Origin: Methylobacterium sp. WL119
GTDB taxonomy: Bacteria > Pseudomonadota > Alphaproteobacteria > Rhizobiales > Beijerinckiaceae
NCBI RefSeq assembly: GCF_008039875.1
Contig: NZ_VRUU01000040.1
Location: 1-43,682, forward strand
Reading direction: 5' to 3'
DNA: 43,682 nucleotides
The notes under the pieces were generated by a model. The model worked only from the letters and a program-made list of their open reading frames with translations. It made no database searches and was not told where the DNA came from. Position 1 is the stretch's first letter. The number at the start of each line of letters is the position of its first letter. The translations under genes and the position numbers were made by a program. Positions 1 to 8,974 of the stretch are shown here, one piece after another.

Positions 1-3000
1 GCGGGGGCCGGGCTCGACGGCGCCCTGTTCGGGGCGGGGACGAGCCCGCGCTTCGTCGCCGGGCCGCGGCTGTCGGACGTCGCCGGCCTGTCCTCGACCG
101 AGGGCGATCCGGTGCCGCGCGTCTACGGCCGGGCGAAGCTGGGCGGCACCCTGATCTGGGCGACGCGGCCGCTCGAGGTCGCCAACACGGCCGTCGAGCG
201 GGCGTCCTCCCCGGCGAAGGGCGGCGGCGGGCAGAAGACCGTGCGGACGCGCTACGCCTACTTCGCCAACCTCGCGGTCGGCCTGTGCGAGGGCGAGATC
301 GCCCTCGTCCGGCGGATCTGGGCGGACGGGATCGAGCTCGACCGCACCGCGATCACCTGCCGGGTCCATGCCGGCGCGGCCGACCAGGCGCCCGATCCGC
401 TGATCGTCGCCAAGGAGGGCGCCGACGCGCCGGCCTATCGCGGCCTCGCCTACGTGGTGTTCGAGGGGCTGCCCCTGGCCGATTACGGCAACCGCATCCC
501 GCAATTCGCCTTCGAGGTGGTGCGGCCGGTCAACGGCGTCGCGCCGCTGATCCGCGCGGTGAACCTGATCCCCGGCGCGTCCGAGTTCGGCCTCGACCCG
601 ATGCCGGTCACGGTCGATCTCGGCCTCGGCCGGACGCGGGCCGCCAACCGGTTCCAGCTCCAGGCGGCGACCGACGTGGTCGCGTCGCTCGACGCGCTGC
701 AGGCGTTGTGCCCGAACCTCGCCCGCATCGCGGTGGTGGTGGCGTGGTTCGGCGACGACCTGCGCGCCGGGCACTGCACGGTCGCGCCCCGCGTCGAGAT
801 CCGCGACAAGGCGACCACCGGCGACGGCTGGCTCGTGGCCGGCCTCGGCCGCACGCAGGTCGCGCCCGTCTCCGCCGCGCCGGACGGCACGCCGGCCTAT
901 GGCGGCACGCCCTCCGATGCCGGCCTCAGCCGCCTGATGGCGGAGCTGGCCCGGCGCGGCCTCGCGGTGGTGCTCTACCCGTTCGTGATGATGGACGTCG
1001 CCGCCGGCAACGCGCTGCCCGATCCCTACGCGCCCGGCAGCGTCGGCCAGCCGGCCTACCCCTGGCGCGGCCGCATCACCTGCGATCCCGCCCCCGGCCA
1101 GCCCGGCAGCCCGGACGGGACGGCGGCGGCCGAGGCGCAGGTGCTGGCCTACTTCGCCGGCGCGCAGGGCTATCGCCGGCAGGTGCTGCACTATGCCGAC
1201 CTCGCGGCCGGCTGGGCGGCCGCCGGCACGCTGCTCTCCGGCTTCGTCCTCGCCAGCGAGCTCGTCGGCCTCACCCGCGTGCGCGGCGCGGGCGAGACCT
1301 GCCCGGCGGCAACGGCGCTGATCGACCTCGCCCGAACGGTGCGCCGGAGGCTCGGGCCGTCGGTGAAGCTCGTCTACGCCGCCGACTGGACCGAGTACGG
1401 CGCCCAGGTCCGCGACGGCGGCGCCAGCGTGCGCTTCCCCCTCGACGCGCTGTTTTCCGACCCGAGCATCGACGCGGTCGGGATCGACTATTATCCGCCG
1501 ATCTCGGACTTTCGCGACACGCCCGCGCAGGCCGACCTCGCCGAGACCGACACGATCTACGACCGCGGCTTCCTCAAGGCCCGGCTCGGCGGCGGCGAGG
1601 CGTTCGACTGGTACTACGCCGACGACGAGGCCCGCGCCGCGCAGCGCCGCAGTCCGATCACCGACGGCGCCTACGGGAAGCCGTGGACGTTCCGGCCCAA
1701 GGACCTCGTCGGCTGGTGGTCGAGCGCGCACGTCGAGCGGGCGGGCGGGGTCGAGACCCGCGCCACGGCCTGGGTGCCGCGCGGGAAGCCGATCTGGCTC
1801 ACCGAGATCGGCGTGCCGGCGGTCGACAAGGGCACCAACGGACCCAACGTCTTCCCCGACCCGAAATCCTCCGAGAGCGCCTTTCCGCCCGCCTCGCGCG
1901 GCCTGCGCGACGAGCTGATCCAGCTGCGCGGCCTGGAGGCGATCCTGTCGCGGTTCGATCCCGTCGCGGCGGGCTTCGCGGCCGCCGACAACCCGCTCTC
2001 GCCCGTCTACGGCGGGCCGATGGTCGACCCGGGCGCGGTCTTCGTCTGGGCCTGGGACGCGCGGCCCTACCCGGCCTTTCCCGACCAGGGCTCGGTCTGG
2101 GCCGATGCCGGCAACTGGCGGGTCGGCCACTGGATCACCGGCCGGATCGAGGGCTGCGACCTCGACCGGCTGATCGAGCGGATCCTGTCCGACCTCGGCG
2201 TCGCCGTGCCGATCGCGATCGAGGCCGCCGCCTACCTCGACGGCGCGGTGATCGACCGGCCGCTCTCGGCCCGCGCCGCCCTGGAGCCGCTGGCGCAGCT
2301 CTACGGCCTCGACGTGTCGGCGGTCGCCGGCACCCTGCAGCTGCGCGGGCCGCGGCGCGAGGCGGCGGTGATCATCGCCGACGACGACCTCGTGCGCGTC
2401 TCCGAGGACGAGGCGCCGCTGCGCCGGGTGCGCGCCGAGGAGAGCGGCCTGCCGCGCTCGATCGAGATCGGCTTCACCGATTCCGAGAACCCGGACTATC
2501 GCCGCGCGTCCGCCGCCGCGATCCGGCCGGCCGGCGGCCGGCGGCGCGAGACCCGGATCGAGGCGGCGGTCGTCACCCGGCGCGAGACCGCAGAAAACCT
2601 TGCCGAGGCGCTCCTCGACCGGGCCATCGCGGGCCGCGACACCGCCGGCTTGACGCTCAGCCCGCGCCGCCTCGATCTCGAGCCCGGCGACCTGCTGGCG
2701 ACGCCGGCCGGCCTTCAGCGCATCGTGCGCATCGACGACGGGCCGGCCGGCCGCCGGCTCGAGACCCGCGGCGTGCCGCTGCACGGGCCGGGCACGCGGC
2801 CGGCGCGCCACGCGTCGACGACCCGGCCCGTCCGGCCTCCGCTGCTCGCCGGCGCCCCGTTCGCGCTCGCCCTCGACCTGCCCGCCGACCGCGGAACCCC
2901 GACCGCGCTGCAGTACCTCGCCGCGACCGCCGAGCCGTGGCCCGGTGCGCTGGCGATCTGGCGCTCGGACGGCGCGGGCGCGCCGCTGGCGCTCCACGGC

Positions 3001-3798
3001 ACCGCCGACTACCCGGCCTGCCTCGGGCGGACGCTGACGGCGCTGCCCCCGGGGCCCCTCTGGCGTCTCGACCGCGCGACGCGCCTCGATGCGACCCTGC
3101 GCAACGCCGGCGCGCTCGGCAGCCTCGACCTGCCGGCGATGCTGGCCGGCGGCAACCTGTTCGCGGTGATCGCGCCGGACGGCAGCGTGGAGATGATCGC
3201 GGCGCAGGAGGCCGTGCTCGTCGGGCCCGAAACGTTCCGTCTCGGCCGGTTGCTGCGCGGGCTCGCCGGCAGCGAGGCGGCGGCCTCGCGCCCGGCCCCG
3301 GCCGGAAGCCTGATCGTGCGCCTCGACGACGGCGCGGTGATTCCCCTCGTCGACCGGCTCGACGAGGCCGGGCGCCGGTTCCGCTACCGGATCGGCCCGG
3401 CCTCGCGCGATCCCGGCGACCCGTGCTTCGTCGAGATCTTCGCCGCCGCCGGCCTCGCGGCGCTGGCGCCGTCGAGCCCGGTCCACCTCCGCGCCCGGCG
3501 CGAGCCCGGCGGCGTGCGCCTGTCGTGGATCCGCCGGGCGCGCCGCGACGCCGACAGCTGGGACGTCGCGGACATTCCCCTCGACGAGGCGGTGGAAGCC
3601 TACGCCGTCACCGTCTTCGCCGCCGACGGCCACGGGCTGCGCAGCCTCGCCGCCGCCGGGCCGAGCTTGCTCTACGCCGACGAGGCCGCGGATTTCGGCG
3701 GCCCGCAGGCGGTGCTCGACATCGCCGTCGCGCAGGTCGGGGCGGTGTTCGGGCCGGGCCCGGCCACCCGCGCGCGCGTCGCCGTGCGCCGGGGCTGA
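1..3798 (+). CDS. GTA/phage host-specificity tail protein with TIM-barrel domain (5'-truncated)
   Basis: The frame is open from base 1, so the start lies upstream of the window and the GTG at 112 is only internal. About 1265 residues are visible. The opening stretch (STEGDPVPRVYGRAKLGG at about residues 32-49) is typical of the baseplate/host-specificity protein at the 3' end of alphaproteobacterial GTA clusters (the RcGTA ORFg15 type). A glycoside-hydrolase-like TIM-barrel region follows (roughly residues 230-680, with AWFGDDLRAGHC and VGIDYYPPISDFRD), then a phage tail-tip region and a beta-rich C-terminal part. Members of this family sit at the tail tip and bind or cut the cell surface. 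The next gene starts 28 nt downstream. A GTA origin is more likely than a full prophage given the family, but the remaining head and tail genes lie outside the window. Confidence 0.88.
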   Translation, partial: AGAGLDGALFGAGTSPRFVAGPRLSDVAGLSSTEGDPVPRVYGRAKLGGTLIWATRPLEVANTAVERASSPAKGGGGQKTVRTRYAYFANLAVGLCEGEIALVRRIWADGIELDRTAITCRVHAGAADQAPDPLIVAKEGADAPAYRGLAYVVFEGLPLADYGNRIPQFAFEVVRPVNGVAPLIRAVNLIPGASEFGLDPMPVTVDLGLGRTRAANRFQLQAATDVVASLDALQALCPNLARIAVVVAWFGDDLRAGHCTVAPRVEIRDKATTGDGWLVAGLGRTQVAPVSAAPDGTPAYGGTPSDAGLSRLMAELARRGLAVVLYPFVMMDVAAGNALPDPYAPGSVGQPAYPWRGRITCDPAPGQPGSPDGTAAAEAQVLAYFAGAQGYRRQVLHYADLAAGWAAAGTLLSGFVLASELVGLTRVRGAGETCPAATALIDLARTVRRRLGPSVKLVYAADWTEYGAQVRDGGASVRFPLDALFSDPSIDAVGIDYYPPISDFRDTPAQADLAETDTIYDRGFLKARLGGGEAFDWYYADDEARAAQRRSPITDGAYGKPWTFRPKDLVGWWSSAHVERAGGVETRATAWVPRGKPIWLTEIGVPAVDKGTNGPNVFPDPKSSESAFPPASRGLRDELIQLRGLEAILSRFDPVAAGFAAADNPLSPVYGGPMVDPGAVFVWAWDARPYPAFPDQGSVWADAGNWRVGHWITGRIEGCDLDRLIERILSDLGVAVPIAIEAAAYLDGAVIDRPLSARAALEPLAQLYGLDVSAVAGTLQLRGPRREAAVIIADDDLVRVSEDEAPLRRVRAEESGLPRSIEIGFTDSENPDYRRASAAAIRPAGGRRRETRIEAAVVTRRETAENLAEALLDRAIAGRDTAGLTLSPRRLDLEPGDLLATPAGLQRIVRIDDGPAGRRLETRGVPLHGPGTRPARHASTTRPVRPPLLAGAPFALALDLPADRGTPTALQYLAATAEPWPGALAIWRSDGAGAPLALHGTADYPACLGRTLTALPPGPLWRLDRATRLDATLRNAGALGSLDLPAMLAGGNLFAVIAPDGSVEMIAAQEAVLVGPETFRLGRLLRGLAGSEAAASRPAPAGSLIVRLDDGAVIPLVDRLDEAGRRFRYRIGPASRDPGDPCFVEIFAAAGLAALAPSSPVHLRARREPGGVRLSWIRRARRDADSWDVADIPLDEAVEAYAVTVFAADGHGLRSLAAAGPSLLYADEAADFGGPQAVLDIAVAQVGAVFGPGPATRARVAVRRG

Positions 3799-3826
3799 CA
3801 CCTCGATCCCTCGACGGAGCCCGCCG

Positions 3827-5422
3827 ATGCCGGACACCACGCAGAACCTCGCGCTGCCGCTGATCGCGGCCAACCAGGCGCAGAAGCACGTCACCCACAA
3901 CGAGGCCCTGGTGCAGCTCGACGCGCTGGTGCAGCTCGCCTGCCTCGACAAGGACCTCGCCGCGCCGCCGGCCGCCCCGGCCGAGGGCGACCGCTACCTT
4001 GTCGTCGCGGCCGCGCCCACCGGGGCCTGGGCCGGGCTGTCGGGCCAGGTCGCCTGCTTCCGGGACGGGGTCTGGGTCGGGCTCGCGCCCCGACCGGGCT
4101 GGCTCGCCTTCGTGGCCGACGAGGGCGACCTCTACATCTTCACCGGCAGCGCCTGGACGAGCTTCCGCGCCACCCTGGCGAGCCTCCAGAACCTCGCCCG
4201 CCTCGGGATCGGCACCGCGGCCGACGCCGTGAACCGGCTGGCGGTGAAGTCCGAGGCCGCTCTGCTCTCCTGGGACGACGCGACGCCGGGCTCGGGCAGC
4301 GTGCGGCTCACCCTCAACAAGCAGGCGGCGGCGCGCGATGCCGGCCTGGCGTTCCAGACCGGGTTCTCGACGCGGGCGCTGCTCGGCACCTTCGGCGCCG
4401 ACGACGTGGCCCTGAAGGTGAGCCCGGACGGCGCGAGCTTCTCGACCGCGCTCTCGGTCTCGGCGGCGACCGGCCGGCTCGCCCTCGGGCGGATCGCCGG
4501 GCCGGTGGAGATCGGCACCCATGCCGGCGCGCTTCCCGACGCGCCGCCCCAGACGGTGCTGCGGGTCTCCGGCGCCGACGGGACGACGCCGCGGCTCGTC
4601 CTCGACGGATACGGCGCCAACGCCGCGGGACACCTCGCCTTCCGGGCCGCGGCCGGGAGCGCCGCCGCGCCGGCTGCCCTGCCGCCGGATGCCGCGATCG
4701 GGCAGCTCTCCGCATACGGCTACGGCGCCTCCGGCTACGCGTCGGCGCCGCGGGTGCAGGTCGCCTTCCTGGCCTCGGAGGCGTGGTCGGACGCGTCGCA
4801 GCCGACGCGGATCAGCCTGCGCACCACGCCGGCCGGCACCACGGCCACGGCCGAGGCGTTCGCCGTCGAGGCCAGCGGGGCGGTGCGCCTCGCGCCGCTG
4901 GCCGCCGACCCGACGACGGGGCTCGCGCAAGGGCAGCTCTACGCCGACAGCACCGCGACCGCGCTCAAGTGGTACACCGGCACGGGCTGGGCGCGGATCA
5001 GCAATTTCGCCAAGGCGGCGGCGACCACGAGCTTCGACAACTACGTCCCGGCCGGCGCCTGGACGAAGGTGCAGTTCAACATCGCCGACAGCAACGACCA
5101 GGGCGCGTTCGCGGCCGCGACGAACCGCTTCACCGCCCCCGAGGCCGGCCTCTATCGGGTCTCGGCCATGCTCACCTACAAGCGCAACAACGCGAGCGCG
5201 CCGACGGCCTTCGAGGTCCAGCTCTACCGGAACGGCGCCCCCGCCGGGCGCGGCCGCGCCGCCGCGACCGGTGCGCTGGTGGACGGGGTCACCGCCCTGT
5301 CGCTCGCCACGACCCTGAAGCTCGCGGCCGGCGACGGCGTCGAGGTCTGGGTGCGGTTCACGGGGGCCGACGGCTACGTGGCCGCGGCCGATGCGTCCTT
5401 CGGCGCGCAGCAGCTGGGCTGA
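3827..5422 (+). CDS. DUF2793 tail-fibre protein with C-terminal C1q-like domain
   Basis: This 531-residue protein opens with the DUF2793 signature (TTQNLALPLIAANQAQKHVT, then N-E-A-L), found in phage and GTA tail-associated proteins of alphaproteobacteria. The middle (about 130-390) is low-complexity and beta-rich, like a fibre shaft. The last 135 residues look like a C1q/TNF-type jelly roll: FAKAAATTSFDN, a FTAPEAGLYRVSA strand typical of C1q folds, and a final SFGAQQL strand. Such domains usually trimerise and bind ligands. The start has a GGAG-type ribosome site (acggag) and lies 28 nt after the tail-tip gene, so the two are probably co-transcribed. The fibre role is inferred from domain order and position. 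Confidence 0.85.
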   Translation: MPDTTQNLALPLIAANQAQKHVTHNEALVQLDALVQLACLDKDLAAPPAAPAEGDRYLVVAAAPTGAWAGLSGQVACFRDGVWVGLAPRPGWLAFVADEGDLYIFTGSAWTSFRATLASLQNLARLGIGTAADAVNRLAVKSEAALLSWDDATPGSGSVRLTLNKQAAARDAGLAFQTGFSTRALLGTFGADDVALKVSPDGASFSTALSVSAATGRLALGRIAGPVEIGTHAGALPDAPPQTVLRVSGADGTTPRLVLDGYGANAAGHLAFRAAAGSAAAPAALPPDAAIGQLSAYGYGASGYASAPRVQVAFLASEAWSDASQPTRISLRTTPAGTTATAEAFAVEASGAVRLAPLAADPTTGLAQGQLYADSTATALKWYTGTGWARISNFAKAAATTSFDNYVPAGAWTKVQFNIADSNDQGAFAAATNRFTAPEAGLYRVSAMLTYKRNNASAPTAFEVQLYRNGAPAGRGRAAATGALVDGVTALSLATTLKLAAGDGVEVWVRFTGADGYVAAADASFGAQQLG

Positions 5423-5471
5423 GGCCGGGCGCCCGCCGCACCGACCGCCGTTCCCCGCCCCGGAGATCCCC

Positions 5472-6098
5472 ATGAATCTCACCCTTATCGGCGAGGCGTG
5501 CCTCATCGCGCGCGAGGGACGGCGGCTGACGGCCTACCGCGATTCCGTCGGCGTCTGGACCATCGGCGTCGGCCACACCTCCGCGGCGGGGCGCCCCCGC
5601 GTCGTCCCCGGCCTCGCGATCACCGCGGCCGAGTGCGACGCGATCTTCGCGCGCGACGTCGCGACCTACGTCGCCGCGGTCCGCGACGGCCTGACGGCGG
5701 CGGTCGGGCCGCACGCCTTCGATGCCCTCGTCTCGCTCTGCTACAACATCGGCCCGGCGGCCTTCGCCGGCTCGACCGTCCTGAGACGGATCAACGCCGG
5801 CGACGCGGCCGGTGCCGCCGACGCGCTGCTGCTGTGGCGCAAGCCCGCGGCGATCCTGCCCCGCCGCCGCGCCGAGGCCGAGCAGCTCGTCACCGCCTAC
5901 GCCGTCGCCCTGCCGCGCCCGACCGTGAACGCCGCGCGGCTCCGGATCGCGGCCCCCGTCGCCGCGGTCACGGACCCGGGCGTCGCGACCCCGGTCCTGG
6001 TGCCGACCGTGCCGCGGCCGGGTCGGCTCGCGCGGCTGCGGCACCGAATCGAGGCCTGGCTCGCCGCGGCCGCCGCGCCGGCGAAGGCCCGGGCCTGA
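5472..6098 (+). CDS. GH24 phage-type lysozyme (endolysin)
   Basis: The 208-residue product hydrolyses the beta-1,4 MurNAc-GlcNAc bond of peptidoglycan. The T4-lysozyme catalytic triad is visible with correct spacing: Glu15 (AREGRRLTAYRD), Asp24 (YRDSVG) and Thr30 (VWTIGVGHT). The later CYNIGPAAF and LLWRKP segments also fit GH24. The ATG at 5472 is chosen over upstream starts because the lysozyme fold begins directly at MNLTLIGEA and a ggag site precedes it. There is no Sec signal, so export would need a holin. About 50 C-terminal residues after the catalytic domain are alanine/proline-rich with a possible hydrophobic end. It follows the fibre gene by 49 nt and belongs to the same module. Confidence 0.9.
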   Translation: MNLTLIGEACLIAREGRRLTAYRDSVGVWTIGVGHTSAAGRPRVVPGLAITAAECDAIFARDVATYVAAVRDGLTAAVGPHAFDALVSLCYNIGPAAFAGSTVLRRINAGDAAGAADALLLWRKPAAILPRRRAEAEQLVTAYAVALPRPTVNAARLRIAAPVAAVTDPGVATPVLVPTVPRPGRLARLRHRIEAWLAAAAAPAKARA

Positions 6099-6169
6099 TC
6101 CGCCGCGCCCGATCCCAGATCCCGTGCCGGCCGGGTCCAGCCGCGCAACCCCAGCCGAAGGATTCGACC

Positions 6170-6676
6170 ATGTCCCGCTTCTCCGCGGCGCCGGCGCTCG
6201 CCGGTGCCCTCTCGATCGGCCTCGCGGCCCCGCCCGCCCTCGCCGCGGCGGGGGGCGCCGTCGTGCTGCCCTGGGGCGACTGGATCGTCGGCTTCGCCAC
6301 GACGGCGCAGGCGGTGCTGACGCCGCTCCTCGTCGCCCTGGCGACCGGGCTGATCGCCCGGTTCGCGCCGCTGCTCGGCTACGTCCTGTCGAAGTCCGTC
6401 GTGGAGGGCATGGTCCGCCGGGTCACCGACTACGCGCTCAACGCGGTGGCCGGCGCCGCCAAGGGGCAGGTGCTCACCGTGCCGGTCGGCTCGGCCGTCA
6501 TCGCCGCGGCGGTGCAGCGGGCGTCCGACCAGGTGCCGGGCTTCGTCGTGAAGGCCGCCGGAGGCCTGCCCGGCATCGCCGAGAAGGTGTTCCGCCGCCT
6601 CGCGTTGGAAGACCGCGCGACCGCCGCCAACACGCTCGCGCCGGCCCTCGCCGCCGCCGGCCTCGCGGCGCGATAG
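6170..6676 (+). CDS. Small membrane protein downstream of endolysin, holin-like candidate
   Basis: The 168-residue product is not recognised by sequence. It begins with a signal-peptide-like segment (ALAGALSIGLAAPPALAAA). A hydrophobic helix follows (about 50-75, VLTPLLVALATGLIARFAPLLGYVL), then an amphipathic, alanine-rich C-terminal half. One strong membrane segment plus a helical tail, placed directly after an endolysin, resembles phage holins of the LL-H superfamily in layout. That is an inference from topology and position only. The start ATG is preceded by gaaggat. The gap to the lysozyme is 71 nt and to the next gene 81 nt. Confidence 0.65.
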   Translation: MSRFSAAPALAGALSIGLAAPPALAAAGGAVVLPWGDWIVGFATTAQAVLTPLLVALATGLIARFAPLLGYVLSKSVVEGMVRRVTDYALNAVAGAAKGQVLTVPVGSAVIAAAVQRASDQVPGFVVKAAGGLPGIAEKVFRRLALEDRATAANTLAPALAAAGLAAR

Positions 6677-6757
6677 CGCCGGAGCGACGGCCCCGTCCGC
6701 GGCCGGGACGCCCGTGCGGGTGCTCGAACGACACGCTGGCATCCGCGGAGGGACGGC

Positions 6758-7180
6758 ATGGACGCGACACCACGAAGCCCGGCGGAGCGCGACCCCGCCT
6801 GCCGCCGGGCGGCCCTCGCGGCGATCGGCGAGGGCGTCGGCCGGGTGCTGCCGCCCCCCGACGACGGCCTCGGCGAGACCCTGATCCGCCGCGCCTACGC
6901 CGAGCGGGCCGCGACCGAGCCGGACGTAGACCGGCTGGTCGTCCGGTTCGGCACCGAGTGGCGCAGCTTCATCCGGCACCAGACGCCGGACCGCCTCGCC
7001 GCCCTCGACGCGGTGATCGACGACCGGATCGAGCGGCGGGCGCTGGCCCGGTACTACCGGCGGATGAAGCATGCGGCGGTCGCCGTCGCCGTCACGGCCT
7101 TCGCGCTGGCGCAGTTCGGGATCGACCGGCTGCCGCTCGTCCGCCAGATTTGGCGGCTGTTCCGGGGAGATCTGCGATGA
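6758..7180 (+). CDS. Hypothetical protein with C-terminal membrane helix
   Basis: A 140-residue protein of unknown function. The first ~105 residues are charged and probably helical (ERDPACRRAALAAIGEG, then FIRHQTPDRLAALDAVIDDR). One hydrophobic helix follows (HAAVAVAVTAFALAQFGI), then a basic tail ending LFRGDLR. A strong ggaggg ribosome site supports the ATG. Its stop overlaps the start of the next gene as ATGA (7177-7180), so the two are translationally coupled. The place after endolysin and holin-like gene suggests a GTA/phage accessory or lysis-regulation role, but no motif proves it. Confidence 0.65.
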   Translation: MDATPRSPAERDPACRRAALAAIGEGVGRVLPPPDDGLGETLIRRAYAERAATEPDVDRLVVRFGTEWRSFIRHQTPDRLAALDAVIDDRIERRALARYYRRMKHAAVAVAVTAFALAQFGIDRLPLVRQIWRLFRGDLR

Positions 7181-7686
7181 GCGCCGCCCTCGACCGCTGG
7201 CTCACCCGGCTCTACCACGCGGTCGGCGGGAGCCTGTTCCTCGCGCTGTGCGCCTTCGTCTCCTACACCGCCGGCGACTGGCACGGGCCCTACCGCGTCC
7301 GCTCGACGGACCTGCTGACGCCCGAGGTCGCGCCCGGCGGCGCCCTGCGCCAGACGCGGGTGATCGCCTACGGCGCCGAATGCGCGCTGCACGTCACGTG
7401 GCGCCTGCAGAGCCTCGGCGCCGACGGGCGCCGGGTGATGCTCCCCGAGATCGCCTTCGATGCGCCGCCCTGGGACCGCGACGGCCGGCCCCAGACCATC
7501 GAGACCGAGATCCCGGCCGACTTCCCCTGCGGCCCCGCGATCCTGGTCGAGAGCCCGTCGGCCGCCTGCAACTGGCTTCAGCGCACCGTCTTCCGCCAGC
7601 GCCAGCCGGACGCGATCCCCCCCTTCCGGGTGACCTGCGGCGGGGTCACAGGTCCAGCATTCCGGGCGACGGCGCGTGCACCGTGA
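7177..7686 (+). CDS. Hypothetical membrane-anchored exported protein
   Basis: The 169-residue product has an N-terminal anchor (about 13-31, YHAVGGSLFLALCAFVSYTA). The globular part is probably periplasmic and has four cysteines (AECALH, FPCG, AACNW, TCGG) that could form two disulfides. It is coupled to the upstream gene through an ATGA overlap. Its 3' end overlaps the convergent GH16 gene tail-to-tail by 41 bp (7646-7686). Function is unknown. A membrane-anchored periplasmic protein closing an endolysin cassette could be spanin-like, but I see no lipobox and no coiled coil, so this is weak. Confidence 0.6.
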   Translation: MSAALDRWLTRLYHAVGGSLFLALCAFVSYTAGDWHGPYRVRSTDLLTPEVAPGGALRQTRVIAYGAECALHVTWRLQSLGADGRRVMLPEIAFDAPPWDRDGRPQTIETEIPADFPCGPAILVESPSAACNWLQRTVFRQRQPDAIPPFRVTCGGVTGPAFRATARAP

Positions 7687-8932
7687 AGGCTGCCCCCTCG
7701 TGAACCCAGCTGCCGCCGGCCTGGGCCTTCTCGAAGGCCGCCGTCTCGGCGGTGCCGGCCGTGTAGTGGTGCTCGCCGGTCGCGGTGTCGAGGAAGCGCT
7801 GCACCGTCAGCGCGTCGGCGCCGGCCAGCGCCGGGTCGGCATAGGCCTGGAACGCCACGCCCTCGTCGTGGAAGCTCGGCATCATCGCGTCGATGTGGGC
7901 GCGCTCCGTGGGGCTCGCCGTATAGAAGTGCTCGCCCGTCCGCGTATCGACGAAGCGGAACACGTCCACCGTGTCCGCACTCGTGGCGGGCGCCATCCAG
8001 GCCACGCCCTCCGCGGTGTAGGACGGCAGGTTCTGCGCGACGTAGGCCCGTTCGCTCGCGCTCGTCGTGTAGAGGTCGTCGCCGGTGCTCGCGTCGCGGA
8101 AGTGGAAGGTGTCGCTCGGCGACGCCGCGGTCGGCGCGCTCGCATAGGCCCGGATGTAATCGATCGTCATCTGCGCCGACGCCGCGTCCGGGTCGCCGGC
8201 CCAGGCCCCGCCGACGGCGAGGTTGGCGATCAGGTACATCGGCTTGTTGAGATCGGCCGGCGTGGCGGCCTGGAAGGTCGGGTGCCCGTCGTAGTACCAG
8301 GTGATGGTGTCGGGCTCCCAGTCGACGCCGTAGGTGTGGAAGCCCGACGTCATGTCCGGCACGGCGACGTTCGCCTCGTCCAGGTAATGCGTCGCGTCGA
8401 CCCGCTGGCTGCCCGAGACCTGGCTGTGGACGGTGTTGCGCAGGGTGTTCGGGTCGCCGCCGACCATCTCCATCACGTCGAGCTCCGGCGGCCAGCTCCC
8501 GTCCGCGGGCAGCATCCAGAACGCCGGCCACATTCCGTGGGCCGCGGGGAGCTGCGCGCGGATCTCGAAGTAGCCGTAGGTCTGGCTGAAGCTGTGGTAG
8601 GTGTTGATCATCCCCGACGTGTAGGTCTGCCCCTCGATCGAACCCTGGATGTCGGGGGCGGCCGGCGCGGCGGAGATCGTCAGCGCGCCGTCGGAGACCT
8701 GGAACGGGTCGGGCAGGCCGGCCGTGCCGCCCGCGGCGCCGTCCGCGCCGGCGACGTAATATTGCAATTCATCGTTGTATGGCATCGTCCCGGTCGCGCG
8801 GACCTTCGTCGACCATTGCGGCGCCCCGACCGTGTCGAGGCCCGTCGTGCCGTTCCACGGCGTGAACGCGTCGAACTCCTCGGCGAAGGTCAGCGTCGCG
8901 GTCTGCGACAGGTGGTTCGGATCGATCGCCAT
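7646..8932 (-). CDS. GH16 family glycosyl hydrolase with three C-terminal DUF5648-like repeats
   Basis: The 428-residue enzyme should cleave beta-1,3/1,4-glucan or galactan type polysaccharides. The GH16 active-site motif ELDVMEM gives Glu150 (nucleophile), Asp152 and Glu155 (acid/base), flanked by MWPAFWMLP and YGVDWEPDTITWYYDG. From about residue 292 to the end there are three ~45-residue repeats (FRDASTGDDLYTTSASER, FVDTRTGEHFYTASPTER, FLDTATGEHHYTAGTAE), a pattern seen in DUF5648 repeats of secreted proteins. No Sec signal is visible. A type I route is possible because the protein ends in hydrophobic residues (GMLDL). The ATG at 8932 is preferred for its gaggcggga ribosome site; an ATG at 8974 would add 14 basic residues. 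It overlaps the convergent gene at 7177-7686. Confidence 0.88.
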   Translation of the reverse strand: MAIDPNHLSQTATLTFAEEFDAFTPWNGTTGLDTVGAPQWSTKVRATGTMPYNDELQYYVAGADGAAGGTAGLPDPFQVSDGALTISAAPAAPDIQGSIEGQTYTSGMINTYHSFSQTYGYFEIRAQLPAAHGMWPAFWMLPADGSWPPELDVMEMVGGDPNTLRNTVHSQVSGSQRVDATHYLDEANVAVPDMTSGFHTYGVDWEPDTITWYYDGHPTFQAATPADLNKPMYLIANLAVGGAWAGDPDAASAQMTIDYIRAYASAPTAASPSDTFHFRDASTGDDLYTTSASERAYVAQNLPSYTAEGVAWMAPATSADTVDVFRFVDTRTGEHFYTASPTERAHIDAMMPSFHDEGVAFQAYADPALAGADALTVQRFLDTATGEHHYTAGTAETAAFEKAQAGGSWVHEGAAFTVHAPSPGMLDL

Positions 8933-8974
8933 GACGGGTCCCGCCTCACGCGGGCGGCCGAAGCCGCCGCGCAT

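Noticed and set aside
112..114. GTG at 112 as the start of the tail protein
   Set aside because: The frame stays open to base 1, and the upstream residues match the family, so the gene begins outside the window.
3608..5506. Long minus-strand frame opposite the DUF2793 gene
   Set aside because: Arginine/glycine-rich shadow with no domain; the plus-strand gene is clearly real.
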